64,000 bases of DNA, from NCBI GenBank assembly GCA_013398275.1, contig VZSE01008344.1:743105-807104 (forward strand), in the 5' to 3' direction. A program made the position numbers and the translations under genes. Positions 39,001 through 50,633 of this stretch are shown here, piece after piece (position 1 is the stretch's first letter; every line of letters begins with the position of its first letter). The notes under the pieces were generated by a model. That model worked only from the letters and a program-made list of their open reading frames with translations, did not search any database and was not told the DNA's origin. Origin of the DNA: Promerops cafer. Its lineage: Eukaryota; Chordata; Aves; Passeriformes; Nectariniidae.

Positions 39001-42000
39001 TGGCACTGGAGCAATATAATTGTGCTGATGGAGTTGCTGCCTTAGAAACCCGAGACCTTGACCACCACGGTAATTGCAGTTCCCAGGCTGCTTGCCGAGG
39101 AGAGAGGGCTGTAGCTCCAGCTGTGCACTGGCCAAAATCCAGGCAGGTATTTAGATTACCTTACGTTAATCCCCCCTGCAGCTTCAGCTGGTGACAGTGG
39201 CTTTTTCTCTTCCCACCCTGGCTCTTTGTGTAATTGGTGTGCACTGTCAGAGAGCTGCCACTGTCTGAGCCCAGAGCAGTTGTGTTTCAGTGTACTCCTC
39301 AGCCCCGGTGCCTGGAAAAGAATAAAACCCCCCACTGTAACACTGTAGAATTGATTGTTATTGGAATTACAGGTTTTGGGTAAGGTAAAATGCTACTGCC
39401 TGTATTTGAGTCCTTGAGCCGCCAGAAATCACTGGTTTCTGCATTTGGGTTACATGTCAGCAGATGAACAGCACAATTCAGATCTCATTGAAGAGAACAC
39501 AAGTCAAAGGCCATGCTTCTCCTTCCACTTGCTAAAAGTGTAGTAGCAGAATATTGTTTGGGACAGTCTGATGTGTTTTGATGGCGGGTTTTGTTCTTTT
39601 CTTCTGATGACTTGTCTAAGGTACGCTAGAATTGAAGCTTTTCTCCCTGTGACCTGGTGAAGTTAAAATGCTGTGGGGATCACACAGCAACTAAGAGAGG
39701 CCAATAAACTATTGCTCTTCAGTACCTTGACTGTGTTAAGAGGGTGTAATTAATGGTTTCACTATGTTTAGGATCCTCAAGAGTGAAAGCCAAAACCATG
39801 AAAATCAGTAGTGATTAGAGTTTACTTTTCATATTCTCGTTGGGCTGAGCCTGCAAAACCAAGCTGCCAACTCTGGCTTCCCAGATTGCCAGGACCAGAA
39901 ACACCAGTTCTTAGAAAATATGACTGTCACCCCAGGTTCTCCCATTACTTTCAGGATTAAGGTTGAGAAATGAAAGACTTTCCCATCATAAACCTAATTC
40001 AGAGGGCCATTATGACAGATCAGAAATAGCTGAGGAGCTGCACAAGAGAAGAAGGATCAACTCTTTTAAATGTGAACGGATATAAAAAGTAACATGACTG
40101 AGTCTTTTCTGAATGTTACATTCTATTGGCCATTTGCTGGTGGAAGACAGAGTCATTAGGCTCTTCTGTAATGTGTCACTGGCTGGAGAATTCTCCCAGG
40201 GTGGAAGTGGGAGAGGCACTGGCACTCAGCAGGAATCTGGACACAGATTGCAGATGTGCTGTGCACAGGCCACCAGCTGGTGCCTTGAAGGTCAGCAGGA
40301 ATTTCAAACTGAATGATTTATCCTTAGTGATTCTGCCCCAGGCAGAAGAGAGAGTTTGCAGCCTCAGAGTGATGTGCCCCCCTTGTAGGCACGTGAGATT
40401 TGTTCCACAACATATTTTAAAGGAAGAGAGCAAGTCACAGCTCTGCTAATGCATCTGCTTGTAAGGGTTTGAGGCTGCTTCCTGTGATGGGATCAGACTC
40501 ATGATTGCCTGGTGGAAAGCATGAGCTCTGGTTTCAGGAGAGAGAGCTGCTGGGGACTTTCACTGCTTAAATGTGCATGAGTTTGATGAATAGACTCACC
40601 TCGCGCTTTTGTCAGGTGCAGCTGAGTGTGTGTGGTGTCTCAGGGAAGGCTCTGAATTTCTGGTGGGGAGCCAAAGATCCAAATTTAGGTTTTCAGGGAA
40701 TTTGTTCCCGCACTTCGCCATCTTTACTGATTGAATGAAAGCTTGAAGATTTAACACTGCAAAATATTGATATTTTAATGCAAGAGGTACTTTAAATTAT
40801 GCAAAAATTACTTAAGCAGTCCTTATATTTTGTGTGGATATAAAAGATGTTTTTTCTTCACAAAGGAACTTTTCACCCAGTATCTGATTATCCTTCTTAA
40901 ATTTTAGAGGGGGAGAAAACTGCTGAAACCTTAGTGTAAGATTTAGGTTCAAGGCATGACTCCATTCAATTTATGCAACAAAGTGCTAAGTGTTTATAAG
41001 ACTTCATGATAAAAGAAAACACTACAGAACTTTAACTAGCATATTAAAACTAAGCAGCTATTACTTTAGTTCCATCTCCAGTGATTTTCTAGTAAGTTAT
41101 TTCCTTTAATACAAATTTGGGCAGTGGCATCAAGAATGAGCTTTAGTCGTCTGCCAGCAGCTCACTTGGGGACCTGCTTCCTCAAAATTTGGGAAGTTCC
41201 TACTAAGTCCAGGTGCAGGTTTTGCTGCACAAACCAGGCCCTGGTGCTGCCCTTGCAGAATGGTGAAATGGGAAATGGCTCTGGAAGAAGCCCCGTGTTT
41301 GCCTGCCATTTCATATGAAGCAATATTTGGAGTGATGAAACTGAACTGTTCTCCTGCCTTACTCTGGGAGTGATCTATGACTTTGCTGATCTCTGTGCCT
41401 GTGTTTAGACAGGACAACATGAAATGGGCCATTGGGGTTGCAGCCCATTCCAAGTAGTCTCAAACCTGAGATGAGGTGCAGTGTCAGTACTGTGCGAGGT
41501 TTTTCATGGCAGCTGCTTCCCACTGCCTCGATTTTCAGGCAGAGTTTGAAGCACAAGCTGTTTTGCTTGGCAACTTGGGCAGTTCAATAAATCTGAGTGA
41601 GGGCCAGAAATGGTGAATGGGCCTCCTGCTTTTCTTTGTTTGAAGCCTGTCTGTTCATGCCTTCCTTTAATTGGAGACAATTCTCACCGCTCCCTGTACT
41701 GTGCATTCACGTGCTGAGGTTTTGTGTCACTCTGGTAAGGATGGTCAGTCTTTCAGCTGAAATTTTGCTGAATTGTGCTTTTTACTGCCACTGGAAGACA
41801 TTTTAATGTGTGTATATTTGTGATAGAGGTAGTCTATAAGTTTTGTTCAGGACCTGTCTAAGCTTTGGAACTTGATGAATTTCCTAAGCCTATTTGAGTC
41901 TCTCTGTGGCTATGTAGTTGCATCCTGCACAAGCAGGCAAGAAGCAGTTTTGGGGGATGACATTTGGATGAATGGATTCAAGACTTTCATAAAGGATGAG

Positions 42001-44111
42001 TCACTTTGATGGCATCGAGAGAGAAAGAATTCCAACAATAAATCCAAAATGTGTGGAGGGAAAAAAGTGCTGCTTTTGTAAACCTTTCCTAAGCATCATC
42101 TGTGGCAATTTTGCAGAAAAGGGGAGAGCAGGTGGAAGGAAAAAACAAGTGTCTTCCTGTTTTGTTTTTTTCTTCCTATCCCAGCCCAGAGGCACTGCAG
42201 CCTTTTGGTAAGAAATCTTGAAACAGGAATGTGGGAATGTTAAGGCAGAAGTAACAATTTGAGCCCAGCCTACTTTAAGGGATGTTGTGAAGACTGGGAA
42301 CAGGTATCTAAAACGTCTAAATTTCCATGGGAGATAACCTGTGGAGAAAACAGCCAAAGTTTTGGTAGGATAGAAGGAAATGTCATGATTTGCTTCTGTA
42401 TTTCTATAGCAATTCATAGGAAAAGAAGTTCATAAAGAAATTTTAACCCAAATTTGTGAAAAGGTTTTCCTCTGTTCTTCACTAAAAATGCCCATAAGAC
42501 TTCCCAGAAAGAAACATATTTGTGCAGTTGACAAAAATAAAAATACAACTGCTTTGGTGAATCAACCAGGAAAATAGGGCGATCACTCACAGGGTGCTCC
42601 TGCCAAACTAAAGACCAACAAAGACACCTGTTTCAACTCAACAGTGTAAATCCTGTGCAAAAGCAGAGAACCTGGTCTGTAAATCCTTATTAACTGTGGA
42701 GTGCTGTAGCAGTGCTTGTGTGGTGCTTGAGGATGGTGAGAGGTTTGTTTGCAGGGCTGGGAGTTCTTACAAGAACATTCTTCTTTTTCTTTCCTTGTCT
42801 TCGTAGGAAGAGCGGGCAAGGGTTTCGCAGCTCTCATCGACGGTTCTTAGTTGCTGAGTATTTTGTTTCTTTGAGTTTGCTGTAGGGAAAGAGAGGGAGG
42901 CACTTTTTAAACTTTTGTAAACATACAGTTACGTTGACCTTGAGATGATAAAGCTTCTGCTCTTGTTTTCCATTTTCTGTGGCAATACTTTATCCAGAAA
43001 TACCTTCACGTGGAGTATAGACATTTTAAATCTGTCTTCTGCCGAGATATACAGAAGGTCCACCTAGTTAATTGCCCCTGTTATTTATGTGCCAGATAGA
43101 TGGCTTTTTATGGGCTATTTTTTCTTCTTTTCATCAAACCTTGAGCTTATGGCAGTTCAGATTTCAGAGTTCAGTGCTGTGGGTAGTGCTCTGTGCTGTC
43201 TTCCTTGTAAATGGGAACCTGTATCATGCAAGTGGATGTATTTCTGTCCTTGCTGTTGTTATTGTAAAGAAAAGGTACAACGAGTTAATGTCAGTTTTCC
43301 TTAGGAATTGCTTTCTGCCTTTAAGGCTGTGGACTGAGATTTGGGTACATTTCCATTCGGTAATGAGCTTTACGTTATTAGTTAATTATTGTTTTTCTTA
43401 ATTTCCTGGTGATTCTTAATCAAGGGCAAATTATCTCCTGATAGGTTCATGTCTGACTGAGGTAAAGAAATATTGCAATGAATTCCTTCTGGCTTATACT
43501 GAAACAGAAAGCTGGACCTGCTGTACCCATCATCAGCTCTGTCATGTGTTTCTCAAGGCTGGGGTACCCAGGCAAACACCTTCTGCACTTAGAGGGGTGA
43601 AAGAAACACACCCAGCATGCAATGCCAGGAATTTGTTAGTTTAGCTCGAACAAAAGTCCTAACAGCCTACTGAAAGAATTATTATTAGGCCAATTATGAT
43701 CATACAGGCACTTACAGTCCAGATTATCCAATTATAAGAGCTCGTTTCTGATAATGATACAGATATAATAAGCTTTCTAGTGTCTGATTCTTTTCTGGTG
43801 TTAATGGTCCTCCTGAAGAAGAGAAGCGAGGTGTCATTACAAGTTGTCAGCAATATGAGTTTCTCATGTGGGGGAGTATGATGTTGGTATCCTCTTTGCC
43901 AGGAAGAAGGTGAAGTTAATGTTGATGGTTTCTTTCTCCTCACTCAGGTCTATCTGGGGACATTTGTATGTGTTTGCTAGCACAAATACATGCTCCACTT
44001 AGTTGCTATTTATGTGCTTCATGTGCTTCAGTGCTTCATGATAATGTTATCAAATTTTCTATATGTAATAATTTATGTATAATAATTTTTACATATGTTG
44101 GAGGCTTTTTC
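33042..44111. other. ZNF804A intron 2, central part; no gene seen
   Basis: AT-rich intronic DNA with small simple repeats: an A/T-rich TTTTA-type tract at 35835-35892, an (AAAC)n run near 37036-37050, and an AAAT run at 38150-38174. GC-richer short patches occur near 34560-34700 and 37890-38060 but carry no recognisable exon. A 185-codon open frame on the minus strand at 37184-37741 has no recognised similarity. Confidence 0.5.
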
Positions 44112-44630
44112 ACAGAATCTCAGAATGGGTCAGGTTGGAAAGGACCACAGTGGATCATCTGGTCCAACCTCTCTGCTCAAGCAAGGTCATCCCAGAGCAC
44201 ATGGCACAGGTCTGGAACATCTACAGTGAGGGAGACTCCACAGCCTCTCTGGGAAGTCTGCTCCGGGCTTGGTCACTGCACAGGAAAGGAGTTCCTCCCC
44301 TTGTTCAGGTGGAACTCTCTGTGCATCAGTTTCTGCCCACTCCTCTTGTCGTGTTGCTGGGCACCACAGAGCAGAGCCTGGCCCATCCTCTCACACATCC
44401 CTGCAGACACTGACAGACAGGGATGAGGCTCTTCTTCATCCCCTCTGAAGGCTGAGCAGCCCCAGCTCCCTCAGCCTTACCTCAAGAGAGATGCTCCAGC
44501 CCCTCCATCATCTTTGTCACCCTCCACTGGACCTGCTGCAGGAGCTCCATGTCTGTCTTGTCTGAAGAGCCCAGAAATGGACAGAGCATTCTGCATGTGG
44601 CCTCACCACGGCTTCATTTCCTTTTTATCC
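44112..44630 (-). repeat. CR1 LINE fragment (different subfamily), minus orientation
   Basis: On the + strand the order is cacagaatctcagaatgggtcaggttggaa, catctggtccaacctctctgctcaagcaaggtcatcccagagca, gtgagggagactccaca, caggtggaactctctgtgcatcagtttctgccca, then ctgagcagccccagctccctcagcc and agagatgctccagcccc. These match the reversed 3' region of a CR1 subfamily distinct from the copy at 28797. It is diverged, with several small indels, and has no intact ORF2 frame. Confidence 0.9.
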
Positions 44631-47600
44631 CTGAACTCACTTTTATGCCTATTTTAAAGTTGCATTCTTCTAGCAAGCAGTAGTGCAGCCCTAGTGAGTT
44701 GTTCATAGCTCTGGGACCCTGCTGCCATCCCATTCCTTCCACATTCAAGGCCCCTGCTGTGAACTTGTGCTTGTCCTTTTGGGAGTCTCTGTCACAGTCT
44801 GTTACAGTCCTGGTTTCCCACAGCAGCCTCCAAGCTGTGGTTTACTGATAATTAAAGGAACACTTTATTAACATAGCATGGTGGTACGCACACCCCTGCT
44901 CTGCAGTTACTAGCATTTCACTCTGCAGAAGCAGTGAGGCAGTAGAAGATACACATAAATACAGACTTGCTGGCCCAACATATTTTTTATTTTTTCCCCT
45001 TGGTAATATCAGTGGTGTTTTTCCAGAGTTACTTTGCAACACACTTCATCATTGAAACTGAAAACATATATAAAATCCTGATATTAATTGATCTTGCCTT
45101 GCAAGATGCAGCCTTTATATTTAAGATTTTTTTTTTTGGTGTTTTCCTCCAAGCACTCTCTGTGTGTATAGTATTACAGGCTGGCTTAAGGATAACTAAG
45201 ATTTTGTCTGTGCCACTTTGCTGTGGCTGTGTCAAAATTTGCAAAGGCTCGTTCTTGTCTCATTTTTCATTGGTCAAATTTATGTTCTTTGAGGAAGCTT
45301 GTCATGGTCCTGGGGTAATGCTGGCAAGGACCAGATCCTGCTGATGAGAAGCAATTTGTGAGCAGAGGCTTTGAATGGCTCAGTGATCCAATGTAAAACT
45401 GGTATGAGAAATGGACTGTGATTTAGCTCTGACATAAAGAACTAAAATAGAGAGCTCACTTTGGGGGAATTCATGTGTCTCCTTCAGCCCATCAGTTATT
45501 AGTGTATCCTTCAAGGGCTGTGGGAAATAACCTTTAGAAGACCTAACTGTAAGTATTAATTCCTCATTTTTGGTCACTGTGCACATTGTAGAGATTAGAA
45601 AGATTTAAGGTTTGGTAGGTTCATTTCTGTTTTACTGGCAGACTTTCTTAAAATGTCAGTGACCAAAGAGGTTGAAACTAGAAAACATAGACTAAAAATG
45701 TCTGCTATCAATTTTTAATTTGTTTGTAGAAAGGGTATTGTGTCCTCCTGCAGCCAGGACAGAGCAAGAATCAGAATAGCAGCAGGATCCTACAGAGAAC
45801 TGGAGACACAGGGACCACGGTGAAAAGCTGATGGATGCCAATGGCCACTGGTAGGTGTTGGAGGGCACTGGAGTGAAGAGTTGTTGGATGGAGTCCCAAA
45901 GAACTCAGAGGTGCCAAGTACATTATTCATGCAGAAAGCAGCAAAGTGGTCTCCAAAATCAGCAAAAAGCAGCTTTAGCAGCTGAGCTGTCCAAGCTTGT
46001 GTGCTGATGGGAGTATCCATTTTGTAACCTAATCCCACTGCAGAGCCATTCTAAAGGGAAATCCAATTTTCCCTCTCCAAAGAGGTGTAGAGGTGACCTT
46101 CCTGTGGGGGGACTTCTTGGTGAAGAAGTGGTTGCTCCTGTGAAATGGTTTATGGCATATGAATGCTGATCAGACAGGGATTTTTCTATTAGCTTAGAGC
46201 TTTCTGGATAGACTTGAGAAGAAATGTTGTGGAGCTGTCAGTATTTATGCACAGAAGATTGTAACTGGCCAGAAAATAAAGCACAAATCAGCATTTCTCA
46301 TTCAGTGACTGGTGCCCACCTGAAAATATCAGGAAGCAGTGTCTCCTTGAATCGGTATTTTGGTTGCAGGAAAGTCAAATTAGAAAATATTGGATATGCA
46401 GTGCTCAGAAAGATTATTCTGGATGCATAAACTTCGCTGCTGGAGTGAAAGGATTGGTGGTGCATAATGCTGTGGGAGCAGGGAATGGCACCTGATGTCT
46501 GAAATGATCCATGCTGTCTGTCCCTCCAGAGCTGGGAGGAGGAGCTGTGGCTGCTCAGGGCACCCCACACTTCCCGCCCGGGTCTTCCCAGAGGGGTGGG
46601 GTTAAGCCCTTTTCCCCATTGACTTCAAGGGAAGGATAATCAGGCCTAGAATTATTAAAATAAATACCTTTAAACTACAGACTGAGTAACCACTTTCCAG
46701 ATGCAGAAGCCTGTGTCAGCTTCATGCTCTTTTCATTATCTGGTAAAGTTATTTTGATAGGTGAGATGCTAATTCTGTATTTCTGTGCTGTTTCCTTTGT
46801 GTGTCCTTAATATTTATGGAATATTCAGCTGATTTCTGCTGAAGCTAACAAAAAATACCCTGCAGCTTGCAATAAGCCCAGGCTGCTGTTACACACGTGG
46901 TTAGCAGCTATCACAGTGAAATATTCAGTGTGCAACGCTCAGCAGTTCTGCAGGCTTAAAACAATGTTTTTGCACAATGGCAGCACTGCAGCCGTTAAGT
47001 CAACTTTAGAAAACACAGTTATCTTAAAACAAAAACAACAGAAGTGTTAATTTATGCTTCCTAACCTGGTATTTGTCAGAGTCCTGGAGCCTTGGTCAGC
47101 TGTAAGCCATAGTGCTCTCTGCATCCTGCAGCAGGGGATGCTGGAGAGGAGCAGAAATGCACTGGCACCAGAAGGGTGTCAAATCAAGTGAGGCTTCTTG
47201 TGCTGGGAAGAGCATTAATCATCCCATAATGAAGTGTGTGTTTGTTTCTGGCAGATAATTTGAGAAAGAAAAGAATAAGAGCTAAGAAATTTCTTTTTCC
47301 TTCTATTGCTCCCGTGTACATCTTTTGCAGTTACATAATCAAGAGTAATTAGTGAGATATTCATCAAGGATAACTAGCTTTCATGTATCTAACAGGTGCA
47401 AGTGTGAAAAATATTTAATGTTCTGATTTTCCTCATGATTCTGAAAGAGTAATGTTTTCATTAGGTTTTGCTTTTCATTTTAAGCTCAAGAGTAATTTAT
47501 TTTTTCCCCATAAAGTTAGGTAGGAAAATCAAACTTTAGACACTCTACAAGATGCTTCAACACAAGCATGTAGTCTCAAAAACAAATTATGCTTCCTGAA

Positions 47601-48839
47601 AAATTAATTTCAGTCTTTATATTAGAAAATTAGAAGAGACCAATATGAATTTTCAGTTGTATAACACAATACATGTATTTTATATATATTGGTATGTTCT
47701 AAATGTTCTTTGGCAGACTACACAGCAAAGTGTACTACTGTGTATTGTACAGGCGTGCTCATGAGCAACCTAGAGTTGTTTGAGAGAATTTGCATCACAT
47801 CAATTCATTTAAAGTTAGTGAAAAACCTTCTGAGTCACGAGGAATCTCATCTTCTCATCACCTGCCTCCCATCAGGCCCATGATGGATGGGTAAAGCAAT
47901 ACCAACCTTCCTTTCCTCTTAATTCATCCCCCCTTCCTTCACAGTCTGGGGTGGTGCTCATGACAGTGCTAGAAAAGCAGCAGCTTCACATCTATGGATT
48001 CAACCTTTTCAGGAATACTATGGGCTCCAAGGACTTGCTATTTTTAAATCCTGCATCCCACTTATGTGAGTGTTAGATTTCTTCTAATATTACAAGACCA
48101 TCAGGAGGGAATGGCTGCAATCTGTGGTAGAAATACGAGGGGGAAAGGATTATTCCAGCCTGTATGTTATTTGTTGTCATCTGGAGGGCTTACTATCTCA
48201 TCATTTACAATGTGGTTCTGTTGCAAAGTTGTGGAGTCCTTGGTATTTAAGAAAAGGTTTAAATTTTGCAGCTCAGCATGAGATGCAAACAGCCATAGGC
48301 AGAGGCAGGCAGAAGCAGCTCCTAACTGGGAAAAAAAACCGAAAGCCAGCAATAGATTGATGTTATCTTTCAAAGGCCTCCTAAAAGCAGGGTTGAGTGG
48401 TCCATACTCTGGTACTGTGAGGGACAGAGATCCTACAAACGGTGTGGGGAAGGAGTCGCCGCTTTCTCGCTCGCCGGGACGAGCTCAGGCAAATGGGGAT
48501 TTCCACATTCAATTCTGGAATTTCTGCAGGGCTGGACATGCCCCAGCCCCTCTTGGTGGCACGTCCTGGTGCCACACCAGCCGGGCAGGTGTCTTTCCCT
48601 TACTCTTGTCAGCAGCTCCCCACGGAGTGCTTGTGGCTGCTGTTGAAAACACCCCCTTGCTCCTCGTCTCTTTCAGGAACCTATCATAGCAATTAATTCC
48701 ATGGTGGCAGCATGAAAAAGAAGGAAAAAAAGTCTTAATTTCCTCCATAGCTTACTTCTTTTTCATTTCTCCTTTCTGTGGAAATAACGTGCCGTGTGTA
48801 ACTTCTGCTAAGGAAGGCCTGCAGCACTAACAGGGTCAA
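44631..48839. other. ZNF804A intron 2; no gene seen
   Basis: Unique-looking intronic DNA with no recognised repeat family, RNA gene or exon. Short open frames on both strands have no supporting features. Confidence 0.55.
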
Positions 48840-48921
48840 TTCTTTGGGTATTGTAGTATCATTTTCTTGGAGCTTTAAATTTTTCCTCTAACCTTTACAA
48901 GAGGAGAATTTATTTTTTTTA

Positions 48922-48958
<37 letters not shown>

Positions 48959-49014
48959 TGAAAGATATTGTCATGAAAAGTATGTATAATTGAAGACCAG
49001 AGGACAAGGGAAGA
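48840..49014 (+). repeat. Inverted-repeat left arm (contains (AAT)12)
   Basis: Read 5'->3' this arm contains ttggagctttaaatttttcc, cctttacaagaggagaattt, an (AAT)12 run at 48922-48957, gatattgtcatgaaaa and aattgaagaccagaggac. The reverse complement of 50475-50633 shows the same blocks in the same order with about 90% identity outside the triplet run. Ends are sharp at acaagggaaga on the inside. Confidence 0.85.
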
Positions 49015-50474
49015 GATGCTGCCCTGTTGTGCTGTGTGAAGGGGTCTCCAGCTGCAGAACAGTAAAATATATGTATGCTCTCAGAAACCACTGAAGACAG
49101 AAGGAAAATATGTGCATTTTACATCTTAGTAAGCAATGTTTTCTGCTTTAAATGGCATATTTCATTCCCCATTTGAGCGTTTCTAGGTGTTACATGAGCT
49201 GTGTTCTAGTCAGTTGTTATTTATAATTGATTAAGCTCGATCCTCTTTGTGAAAGATACTAATCTGCTCTGGTGTGACAAGTGTTTATCTGATGAGCTCT
49301 TGTCACTCTGTTTGCCTTGCCATAATTCACATAAAGCAGCAGTATCCCATCCCAGCTAACAGGGAGTTTCTGGCAGCAGTCCTGCAGCATTCAGAGAAAG
49401 GGGATATGCACAGCTTCTAGAATCATCATTGGAAACTAAGCAACACTCATATTTATACTCATTACATATCATAGAGGTTTTTAAAAAAAAAACCACCAAA
49501 CTGAATACAAGCAAAAAAATAGCTTTATTAAAAATATGTTTTGTATTATGTACAGATTTAGAGGGAAGAGATTTTGTTTTAAATAAATCTAAATGCCAAT
49601 TTTGTCCCACTTCCACCACAGTGCTGAACTGCCAACCCATGTTGCCCATGTTTAGGTAATTAGGAAATTTATGAGGGGCAGGAAGGAGCTGCAGTGGACT
49701 TGCAGTTCCTTTCAGGGTGCAAATGGAGTTATAGAAAGGACAGGACCAGGGAAAGCTCCTGCTGTATTTGGGATGCACATGCATCACTAAATATTCCATG
49801 TCTTCATGATCCCAGCCTGTCACTAGCTGGGCAGGTGGAGGAGGAGTGGGCTTGGTCTTTTATTTTGATGAGTTATTTTTAAAAGCTAGAACCACATAAA
49901 TTAATGATTTAGTGACTACTGGGAATGCAGTCATTTTTCCTGATAAAATGAAAAGACAGTAAAGCATCAAAATTTGATGTCATGGCTGTTAAATTCTGTA
50001 ATTTTATACTTCCATTGATCAGAAAATGAATTTATGGCTACGTATTTCCAGCATTGTAAAAGTCCACGTAATTTAATTGTTAATCTAAGGTCAAAAGCAA
50101 ATTAGCATAATAATATCTGAACTGCACTGCCCTAAAATCCCCCGAGAGACATCTTTCTGACTCCTGCTATTATAAAAACTGTTCCCATTGGTTCTTGACC
50201 CTGTTAAAATTGTTCCTAGATAAGCTTTGCAAGGGTACTTTATGAGAGTCTGTCTGAATAAGCAGTCCTTAGATGATGCCTTTGTGCTGGTGGGATGGCT
50301 GTTTTTTCTGTGAGATGTTAGCACCACAGAGAGAACCTGTATCAGTGCTTGTTAGGATTTCCCCTTCGGTCTCATAAACTTTGTTAGAAGTCTCACTGCT
50401 TTTTTTCAGAGTCAGTTCTGACAACGTTCAGTTGTATGTTTAAAGTTGTAAAATTATTTGAGGCTGGGGTTTTT
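49015..50474. other. Interior of the inverted repeat; no confirmed gene
   Basis: The 1.46-kb spacer is ordinary AT-rich DNA. The minus strand has an AATAAA (plus-strand tttatt at 49524-49529) downstream of a 155-codon open frame at 49823-49356. No transposase or other recognisable product is encoded. Confidence 0.5.
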
Positions 50475-50633
50475 TCTTCCCTTGTCCTCTGGTCTTCAAT
50501 TCTACATAATTTTCATGACAATATCCTTTGTATTATTATTACTATTATTATTATAAAAAATAAATTCTCTTCTTATAAAGATTAGAGGAAAAATTTAATG
50601 CTCCAAGGAATTGATACTATAATACCCCCCAAA
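50475..50633 (-). repeat. Inverted-repeat right arm
   Basis: This is the inverted copy of 48840-49014, starting tcttcccttgtcctctggtc and ending ...gatactataataccccc. It has a shorter, interrupted ATT run in place of the (AAT)12 run. No target-site duplication is evident outside the arms. Confidence 0.85.

Noticed and set aside
48922..48957. Regular triplet array considered as a CRISPR-like or satellite array
   Set aside because: It is a plain (AAT)12 microsatellite inside an inverted-repeat arm, with no spacers.
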